17,928 nt of DNA from contig JBAXUL010000082.1 of the NCBI GenBank assembly GCA_037129695.1, positions 1 to 17,928 of the forward strand, read 5' to 3'. This stretch comes from CAINVV01 sp037129695. GTDB lineage: Bacteria; Bacteroidota; Bacteroidia; Bacteroidales; Prolixibacteraceae. Under the pieces are notes generated by a model. That model was given only the letters and a program-made list of their open reading frames with translations. It did not search any database and was not told the origin of the DNA. Each line of letters begins with the position of its first letter. Within the stretch, counting starts at the first letter, position 1. The translations under genes and the position numbers were made by a program. This document shows, one piece after another, positions 7,247 to 13,223 of this stretch.

Positions 7247-7537
7247 ATGCCTCCAGCAGCAAGAATCAATGATATGCATGTGTGTCCGATGGTCAACGGT
7301 ACCGTTCCGCACGTCGGAGGACCAATATTGCCCCCGGGTACTCCGACAGTTATTATTGGCGGATTTCCTGCAGCAACAGTCGGGGACATGTGTACCTGTA
7401 CCGGACCGCCGGATACCATTGCCGCAGGATCGGCCACCGTACAAATCGGCGGAAAAGCCGCTGCAAGATTGGGTGACTCGACCGCTCATGGAGGAGTAAT
7501 CGTACTTGGTTGCCCGACAGTCATGATCGGCGGATGA
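7247..7537 (+). CDS. pvc10: PAAR spike-tip protein (Pvc10-like)
   Basis: A 96-aa PAAR-domain protein that would cap the Pvc8 trimer and form the sharp point. The N-terminal PPAARINDMHVCP matches the family opening, and the repeat-like pattern of TVIIGGFPAATVGD and TVQIGGKAAARLGD is typical. Candidate metal ligands are His11, His22, Cys49, Cys51, His81 and Cys89; PAAR tips usually bind one zinc through three His and one Cys, so a subset of these would serve. There is no C-terminal extension, hence no fused toxin. The gene follows the spike gene by 8 bp and is the last of the tightly packed hub block; 157 bp of non-coding DNA separate it from the metalloprotease-lectin gene. Confidence 0.95.
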   Translation: MPPAARINDMHVCPMVNGTVPHVGGPILPPGTPTVIIGGFPAATVGDMCTCTGPPDTIAAGSATVQIGGKAAARLGDSTAHGGVIVLGCPTVMIGG

Positions 7538-7694
7538 ACTTGAGGGATGAAAAATAGGGGTATTAAATGATATATAGAATGGCATGCGCAGGCGACTTGT
7601 CTCCTGCTCAGGGACTTCAAAAAAAATGAATGCAACAGGGATGCCGAAAACTGTACAGAGTAGGCAAAATCAATTGAAGGTAAATCTCTAAAAA
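7538..7694 (+). other. Non-coding gap before the protease-lectin gene
   Basis: The gap is 157 bp in a cluster where most junctions are 26 bp or less. It contains a small imperfect hairpin, GCAGG at 7588-7592 and CCTGC at 7603-7607, with no T-run. It also contains a 21-codon ORF at 7626-7691 (start MNATGMPKTV) in the same frame as the downstream gene, ending in TAA one codon before its ATG. No promoter consensus is apparent. The next gene could still be read from the upstream operon, or have its own start site that I cannot identify. Confidence 0.4.
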
Positions 7695-9434
7695 ATGAAA
7701 AAATCGACTAATGAAATACAGGATTCTTCCCAATTAATTACCTGTTCGCTTAAAATGCTTCCTGAAGATCAATGGATTCCGGCTTCAGAAACCGCGATTA
7801 AAATTAATCCGGAAAATAAAACGCATTTGCACCAGCTTAGACAGGCCATGCCCGGTGGGGTGATTCCTCCACCGCATCTTGCGCTACTCACCTCCAAAAG
7901 ATGGCCATCAACGGGCGTCAACCTGACTGTAGGATTTCTGGGTACTGTGGACGCCGCCTTGCGCACACGTATCATTTCCCATATGAATGCCTGGGGTCAG
8001 TGTTGTAATGCCAGATTTACTGAATCAAGTGTGAATCCTCAGGTTCGCATTAGCCTTACGGGAAGTGGATATTGGTCCTATTTGGGCACGGATATTCTCC
8101 ACATTCCTGCAAATCAGGCTACTATGAACCTCCAGGGTTTCAGTATGAGTACCCCGGAATCTGAGTATCACAGGGTAGTACGCCACGAAACAGGTCATAC
8201 GCTTGGATTCCCGCATGAGCATATGCGCAGCGAGATTGTGAACCGGATTGATCCGGTCAAAGCGAAAGCTTATTTTTTGGCCAGCGATGGTTGGGATGCC
8301 AACATGGTCACAGCTCAGGTGCTTACACCGATTGCCAGTTCGGCCCTTATTGCCACTGCCCATGCAGACCCCAATTCCATTATGTGCTACTGGCTTCCTG
8401 CTTCTATCATGAAAGACAATGTCGCCGTGGCAGGAGGGTCTGATATCGATTCACAGGATGCTCAATTTGCGGGTTCTGTCTATCCCATCAATCGATGGGG
8501 TGGCTATGAGAGTCTGGGTGGAATTATCACAACTGCTCCTCATGCCGTATGTTGGGGGACGAACAGAATCGACATTTTTGCCAGAGGCACAGACAATGCA
8601 CTCTATCACAAATGGTGGGATGGAAGCCATTGGGGTGGATGGGAATCTCTGGGCGGAGTGATCACCAGCGATCCGGTTGCCGTGAGCTGGGGTCCCAACC
8701 GGATTGATGTATTCGCGAAAGGCACCGACGGTGCTGCCTATCACAAATGGTGGGACGGTAACCATTGGGGTGGATGGGAATCCCTGGGTGGAATTATTAC
8801 CAGCAATATTTCAGCGGTAAGCTGGGGGCCCAACCGGATTGATTTATTTGCCAAAGGAACGGATGGCGCCCTGTACCACAAGTGGTGGGATGGTAACCAT
8901 TGGGGTGGATGGGAATCCCTTGGTGGAGTTATCACCAGCGATCCTTCCGCTGTCTGCTGGGGTCCCAACCGGATTGATGTATTTGCCAGAGGCACTGATA
9001 ATGCCCTGTATCACAAATGGTGGGACGTAAACCATTGGGGCGGATGGGAATCCCTGGGCGGAATCATCACGAGTAATCCTACTCCTGTTTGCTGGGGACC
9101 CAATCGGATTGACATCTTTGCAAGGGGTTCCGACAACGCGCTGTACCATAAATGGTGGAATGGAAACCACTGGGGTGGATGGGAATCCCTGGGCGGAATT
9201 ATTACCACAGACCCAGCTGCAGTATGCTGGGGACCCAATAGAATTGATGTATTTGCAAGGGGTACAGACAATGCCATTTATCATAAATGGTGGGACGGAA
9301 GCCGTTGGGGTGGATTTGAATCCCTGGGCGGTATCATTACCAGTAATATTTCTGCAGTAAGCTGGGCTGGAGGTCGTCTCGACATTTTTGCCAGGGGGGC
9401 CGATAATGCCATGTATCATAAGTGGTTTAACTAA
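7695..9434 (+). CDS. Astacin-like zinc protease fused to seven-repeat PLL-type lectin; candidate eCIS effector
   Basis: A 579-aa protein with two modules. Residues about 60-265 resemble the astacin (M12A) metalloprotease family: LTSKRWP near 66, a central WSYLGTD, TMNLQG, then HETGHTLGFPHEH at 164-176, matching HExxHxxGFxHE with His164, Glu165, His168 and His174. The Met-turn SIMCY lies at 228-232, with Tyr232 as the usual fifth ligand. Residues 269-579 hold seven repeats of 45 residues (last 41), each of the pattern GGWESLGG, SWGPNRIDVFARGTDNALYHKWW, as in Photorhabdus PLL seven-bladed beta-propeller lectins that bind fucose-type or O-methylated sugars. There is no signal peptide or membrane segment. 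The first 50 residues are polar and could be a loading signal. The gene lies between PAAR and gp25. Likely an injected or tip-borne enzyme; a cytosolic or independently secreted enzyme is the alternative. Confidence 0.85.
   Translation: MKKSTNEIQDSSQLITCSLKMLPEDQWIPASETAIKINPENKTHLHQLRQAMPGGVIPPPHLALLTSKRWPSTGVNLTVGFLGTVDAALRTRIISHMNAWGQCCNARFTESSVNPQVRISLTGSGYWSYLGTDILHIPANQATMNLQGFSMSTPESEYHRVVRHETGHTLGFPHEHMRSEIVNRIDPVKAKAYFLASDGWDANMVTAQVLTPIASSALIATAHADPNSIMCYWLPASIMKDNVAVAGGSDIDSQDAQFAGSVYPINRWGGYESLGGIITTAPHAVCWGTNRIDIFARGTDNALYHKWWDGSHWGGWESLGGVITSDPVAVSWGPNRIDVFAKGTDGAAYHKWWDGNHWGGWESLGGIITSNISAVSWGPNRIDLFAKGTDGALYHKWWDGNHWGGWESLGGVITSDPSAVCWGPNRIDVFARGTDNALYHKWWDVNHWGGWESLGGIITSNPTPVCWGPNRIDIFARGSDNALYHKWWNGNHWGGWESLGGIITTDPAAVCWGPNRIDVFARGTDNAIYHKWWDGSRWGGFESLGGIITSNISAVSWAGGRLDIFARGADNAMYHKWFN
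8499..9431 (+). repeat. Seven tandem ~135-bp coding repeats (beta-propeller blades)
   Basis: The units start at 8499, 8634, 8769, 8904, 9039, 9174 and 9309, each 135 bp except the last (123 bp). The most conserved nucleotide stretch is GGTGGATGGGAATCCCTGGG, nearly unchanged in units 2 to 6. Periodicity is exactly in frame, so copy number can change without disrupting the reading frame. The reduced final unit together with the Arg-Trp before unit 1 (residues 267-268) would let the ends join into a closed propeller, a usual arrangement for such folds. Confidence 0.9.
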
Positions 9435-9466
9435 TCAGGTATCAGAATAGAAATACCAACATGCTC

Positions 9467-9561
9467 AAAGGAATTGCCGGCAATGTTTTTTGGCCGGATT
9501 GACGGACACAACGAAAGTAAGTTCTTCATGCAGGATTTGAAAATACTGCGGCAATTCCTTT
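9467..9561. repeat. Perfect 13-bp inverted repeat with 69-nt spacer
   Basis: AAAGGAATTGCCG at 9467-9479 is the exact reverse complement of CGGCAATTCCTTT at 9549-9561. The 13-bp match is too long to be expected by chance in a 200-bp gap. It could form an RNA stem with a large loop, or be the trace of a small mobile or recombination element at the edge of the cargo gene. No transposase or target-site duplication is visible. Confidence 0.6.
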
Positions 9562-9583
9562 CACTACGAATCCCGGGTGATTC

Positions 9584-9605
9584 GAAATCAGACAGGAGTG
9601 ATTTC
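9584..9605 (+). promoter_or_regulatory. Hairpin upstream of gp25-like gene
   Basis: GAAATCA at 9584-9590 pairs exactly with TGATTTC at 9599-9605 across an 8-nt loop. It lies just ahead of the baseplate block, whose first ATG is at 9635. It could be an mRNA processing or stabilising element, but is short and without a T-tract. Only the symmetry is seen. Confidence 0.25.
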
Positions 9606-9634
9606 ATACAGTAAAATATTGATTACCAGACAAA

Positions 9635-10090
9635 ATGGAAGACAGCAATCAAAATAAGTCATATACTTCATTCCTGGGTACAGGATGGAGTTTTCCGCCT
9701 GACTTCATTCCGGAAACCGGTGAAGTAAGGATGACATCTGACGAGGAGGACATTCATTCCAGTCTCACGATCCTGCTGGGCACTGCCGCCGGCGAAAGAT
9801 TCATGAACCCGAAATACGGACTCGACATGCATGAGATGCTGTTCGAGCCGATGGGTACAACCGCAAGAACTTTGCTGAAGGACCGTGTGAAGTTTGCCAT
9901 CCTGATCTATGAACCAAGGATCATGCTGCTTTCTCTTGAGTTGGACACTACCACTGAACTGGAAGGTAAAATCAGCATCATTCTGGAATATATGGTTCGA
10001 TCCACCAATTCACGCTACAACCTGGTCTATCCATTTTACATTACCGACAGCAACGAAGTACGAAAATCAGTAGATTTTAATCATAGCTAG
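9635..10090 (+). CDS. pvc9: Baseplate protein, gp25/Pvc9-like
   Basis: A 151-aa GPW/gp25-family protein. In T4 and PVC it joins the baseplate wedge and starts sheath polymerisation by mimicking a sheath arm. Visible family features are FLGTGWSFPPDF (13-24), TGEVRMTSDEEDI (28-40), SLTILLGTAAGERFMNPKYG (43-62) and the invariant EPR motif at 93-95 in IYEPRI, which holds the wedge core together. Length is typical. The ATG at 9635 gives the expected short variable N-terminus (MEDSNQNKS). The gene starts the baseplate block, and Pvc11 follows 11 bp after. In PVC the order is 8, 9, 10; here PAAR (10) precedes and the protease-lectin gene separates it from gp25. Confidence 0.94.
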   Translation: MEDSNQNKSYTSFLGTGWSFPPDFIPETGEVRMTSDEEDIHSSLTILLGTAAGERFMNPKYGLDMHEMLFEPMGTTARTLLKDRVKFAILIYEPRIMLLSLELDTTTELEGKISIILEYMVRSTNSRYNLVYPFYITDSNEVRKSVDFNHS

Positions 10091-10101
10091 ACATTTGCAC
10101 C

Positions 10102-13100
10102 ATGGCCGTACAGGAAATCATACAGGACCTCATCATTCAGCCGGGGCAATCGCAGGATAAGCGGATGCCAGCAGAGCTGGGGATTCATTTTGCCGATATC
10201 GATGAACGAACGGACGAGGAACTACTGCGCTTTACACAAAAATTTGCTGAATTTGTCAGGCTCTATTTGCATGATCCCTCCTTGCCGGAAGATCCTTCTG
10301 ATCCAAATCCGAACTGGAGCAAATTCTTTCCTGCAGATTTAGCAGGCATCCGTCGATTGCTGAATGATAAAAGCGGTGAAGTTACGCCTCATCTGGCGCT
10401 TTATCTCAGTTTCCTGAAGCTCTATCTGGCAGGTCCACAGGAGACTGTGAATCAATTCACGGGTCGTCATCTTGACTTCTATTTTTCAGAAATTCTTCGT
10501 CTGTCAAAAAAAGGAGCTGTCCCGGATAAGGCCCATGTGGTGCTCGAACTTAAAAAGAATTCAACGCCCGTGGTCCTTGGTCCTGACGATCCATTTTCTG
10601 CAGGAAAGGACGACACCAAAGTGGAGTTGATTTACAAACCTACCGGTGAAACAGTGATCAACACCTCAAAAGTTGAGTCGCTTTGCTCCATTTTCTACGA
10701 TCAAACCGGTCATGGGACCATCCGCTATGCTCCGGTAGCCAGTTCTTCCGATGGCATGGGAGGTAAATTAACCGGCGAGGAAGCCAAATGGCAGGCATTC
10801 GGATCCAATGCTCTTCCACCGGTGGAAATAGGTTTTGCCATTGCCTCTCCGGTGCTCAGGATGAAGGAGGGACATCGAAAAGTAACCCTCAATTTGACGC
10901 TCTCCAACGTCAATCACGCGGTCATTCATGATGAATCGCTAAAAGGTGCCTTTGAACTTTTTGTGACAGGCGAAAAAAGCTGGCTCGGACCTTTTGCCAC
11001 TGCCCCCACACTTAGTTCGGGCAACGTATTGAGCTTCCTCGTCACCATCCCTGCCTCTGAAAAAGCTGTTGCCGATTATGATGTTTCCATTCACGGATAT
11101 CGCTATACCTGCAAGTCACCGGTGATTCAGGTTCTGTTAAAAACGGACAAACCCGCTGTTTCGCTGGGATATGATGATTTTGCAGGGATCAAGGTCATCA
11201 AAGGAGCCATCGATGTGGATGTGTCCGGGATCACCTCACTTTCACTCGAAGGAGATCAGGGTACATTTAATCCGAAAAAACCTTTTGCGCCGTTCGGACA
11301 GCAACCAACCATAGGTTCAACCTTCCTGGTAGGGTATACCGAAGCACTCGATAAAAAAATATCAGAATTAATCGTAAGTGTCAACTGGAAAAATCCTCCG
11401 CAAAATTTTGGGACCTATTACAGCGCATACGGGGTGAGTGTCTCCAATGCCGGTTTTACGGCGGATGTCTCATTTACCAGCCGGGAAAACCGGCAATACG
11501 CCAGAAGCGGAGTGCCTTTGTTTGAAAATACGGATGCCCGGCTTCCGCATGATTTTGTATTTACTCCAGGCCACATTCCATTGACAGTAGCCTATCCTGC
11601 CGGGCGGAAGGTATTCAGCCTGAGACAGACAGAAACAGCCTGGTCCAGGAAATTTCTCAGGGAGATGTTGGTTTTTAGTCCGGTACTGATCAACAAACCT
11701 GCCCTTCATGAAAATGCAAGGGGGATGGTCAGTTTCATCCTGAACAACGGTTTCTTTCATGCCGAATACCCGAAAAAAACGGTAGAAAACATTCTGGGTT
11801 ACGCCAAACAAACCGGAGATTCTCCTGCATTCGCATCACTGAATGAGCCATATACACCTGTTATTCAAAATATATCACTTTCCTACAAGGCTACTTCAGA
11901 CGAAATTAACATCAGTTCCAATTCATTGGATGATTTCACCAACGACGAAATTCAGTTTTTCCAGGTTGCCTATTTCGGTCAGATTCAGGAACACAGCTAC
12001 CAGCGGTACCAGTTTGGTTACCTGGTTGACAAGTTAGTATCATTGTTTCCGGAATACAAAAATGAGGGTGAGTTGCTGATTGGTTTCAGCGGACTAAATC
12101 CCGGCGACAGTGTCAGTGTTTTGTTTCAGGTGGCGGAAGGAAGTGAAAATCCGGATCTTCCACAGGAGAATATTGACTGGTCTGTTCTGAGCGATAATTA
12201 CTGGAAGCCTCTGTCTTACGCAGAAGTTGTGCTGGATACTACCAATCGGTTGCTGAAGAGCGGTATCATCAGGTTTGTCATTCCACACGATGCGACGACT
12301 GCCAATACCCTGATGCCTGCCGGCAAGATTTGGATCAGGGCAGCCATCCGCAGGAATGTGGAAGCCGTCTGCCGGATGGTCGACATCGCTGCCAATGCCA
12401 TTGAAGTTCAATTCGCCGATCAGGGCAACGATCCGAAACATCTTGCCTCTCCGATGGAGAAAAACAGGATAGACAAATTGAAAAACGGGAATGCCTCAGT
12501 AAAAAGCCTGTCTCAGCCGTTTGCCTCTTTTGGAGGATCGAGGGCCGAGTCGGATAATTCTTTTTTCACCCGGAGCAGCGAGCGGCTCAGGCACAAAAAC
12601 AGGTGCATTTCTCCATGGGATTATGAAAGAATTGTGTTGCAGGAATTTCCTGAAGTACACAAAGTCAAATGCATTCCGCACGCGAAATTCATGCCCGGAT
12701 TAAATAAATATTGCTGGCTCGCACCCGGAAATGTAGTTTTGGTAGTGGTGCCGGATACCACCAATCAAAATGCGGTAGATCCGTTGTCACCCAAATTGAA
12801 CGGCAACACAATCAGCCGGATTACCCAATTGCTGAAAAGACAGTCCGGGATGCAAGTCAATGTAACTGTCAAAAATCCTGCTTACCAGAAGTTGCAGCTG
12901 GATTTCAGGGTGAAATTTCACGCGGGTTATGAATTTAATTTCTACAGTGAAAAACTGAAAGGGCAAATCCGGCAATATCTTTCTCCTTGGGCCTATCAAG
13001 AAGGCAGGGATATCACTTTTGGAGGTAAAATTTACAAATCGGTGCTTCTCCATTTTGTGGAAGAGGTTGATTATGTAGATTTTGTAGAAGATTTTTATCT

Positions 13101-13215
13101 CTATAGCTTCTCTGAATTGTCCGGCAAATCGAACGACCTGAATGAGGTGATTCCAGAATCACCGGATACCATTCTTGTTTCGGCAGCCACCCATATTATC
13201 CACGAAATTTATTAG
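10102..13215 (+). CDS. pvc11: Baseplate wedge protein, Pvc11-like (baseplate J family)
   Basis: A 1037-aa protein matching Pvc11/Afp11, the gp6/baseplate-J-like wedge component. The C-terminal part (about 810-1000) carries the J-type signature: SFFTRSSERLRHKNRCISPWDYERIVLQEFPEVHKVKC-type stretch (about 822-860), VVPDTTN (about 882-888), the RITQLLKR helix and QIRQYLSPWAY near 955-965. The large N-terminal half (KFAEFVRLYLHDP; FTGRHLDFYFSEILRLSKK near 115-135; repeated beta-sandwich segments at 250-600) agrees with the wedge arms that form the hexagonal ring. Length is near that of Pvc11. It starts 11 bp after gp25 and ends 8 bp before Pvc12, so all three are probably translated from one message and assembled as a wedge. 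No signal peptide or membrane segment. Confidence 0.92.
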   Translation: MAVQEIIQDLIIQPGQSQDKRMPAELGIHFADIDERTDEELLRFTQKFAEFVRLYLHDPSLPEDPSDPNPNWSKFFPADLAGIRRLLNDKSGEVTPHLALYLSFLKLYLAGPQETVNQFTGRHLDFYFSEILRLSKKGAVPDKAHVVLELKKNSTPVVLGPDDPFSAGKDDTKVELIYKPTGETVINTSKVESLCSIFYDQTGHGTIRYAPVASSSDGMGGKLTGEEAKWQAFGSNALPPVEIGFAIASPVLRMKEGHRKVTLNLTLSNVNHAVIHDESLKGAFELFVTGEKSWLGPFATAPTLSSGNVLSFLVTIPASEKAVADYDVSIHGYRYTCKSPVIQVLLKTDKPAVSLGYDDFAGIKVIKGAIDVDVSGITSLSLEGDQGTFNPKKPFAPFGQQPTIGSTFLVGYTEALDKKISELIVSVNWKNPPQNFGTYYSAYGVSVSNAGFTADVSFTSRENRQYARSGVPLFENTDARLPHDFVFTPGHIPLTVAYPAGRKVFSLRQTETAWSRKFLREMLVFSPVLINKPALHENARGMVSFILNNGFFHAEYPKKTVENILGYAKQTGDSPAFASLNEPYTPVIQNISLSYKATSDEINISSNSLDDFTNDEIQFFQVAYFGQIQEHSYQRYQFGYLVDKLVSLFPEYKNEGELLIGFSGLNPGDSVSVLFQVAEGSENPDLPQENIDWSVLSDNYWKPLSYAEVVLDTTNRLLKSGIIRFVIPHDATTANTLMPAGKIWIRAAIRRNVEAVCRMVDIAANAIEVQFADQGNDPKHLASPMEKNRIDKLKNGNASVKSLSQPFASFGGSRAESDNSFFTRSSERLRHKNRCISPWDYERIVLQEFPEVHKVKCIPHAKFMPGLNKYCWLAPGNVVLVVVPDTTNQNAVDPLSPKLNGNTISRITQLLKRQSGMQVNVTVKNPAYQKLQLDFRVKFHAGYEFNFYSEKLKGQIRQYLSPWAYQEGRDITFGGKIYKSVLLHFVEEVDYVDFVEDFYLYSFSELSGKSNDLNEVIPESPDTILVSAATHIIHEIY

Positions 13216-13223
13216 GAAAGGCC

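Larger units (their letters stand above)
9435..9634 (+). other. Structured non-coding gap after the protease-lectin gene
   Basis: The gap is 200 bp with no ORF of interest. It holds a long-range 13-bp inverted repeat (9467-9479 with 9549-9561) and a 7-bp hairpin (9584-9605) that ends 29 nt before the gp25 start. No T-run marks a terminator and no convincing promoter is seen. Confidence 0.5.

Noticed and set aside
2288..7537. A type VI secretion system or an ordinary contractile-tail prophage
   Set aside because: No TssB/TssC sheath pair, membrane complex genes, capsid, portal or terminase genes are present. The DUF4255, DUF5908 and LysM-hub set with PVC-like order marks an eCIS. Anchoring to the membrane, as in the Amoebophilus system, cannot be excluded from this window.
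7588..7607. GCAGG/CCTGC hairpin as a terminator after the PAAR gene
   Set aside because: The stem is only 5 bp with an internal mismatch and no T-run follows; nothing indicates termination.
8844..9419. Minus-strand ORF of 191 codons with internal repeats
   Set aside because: It is the antisense shadow of the propeller repeats; its periodicity comes from the 135-bp coding repeats.
8499..9431. Regularly spaced repeats as a CRISPR array
   Set aside because: The period is 135 bp, most of each unit is conserved, and the whole array is in frame and encodes a known repeat type. There are no short repeats with unique spacers.
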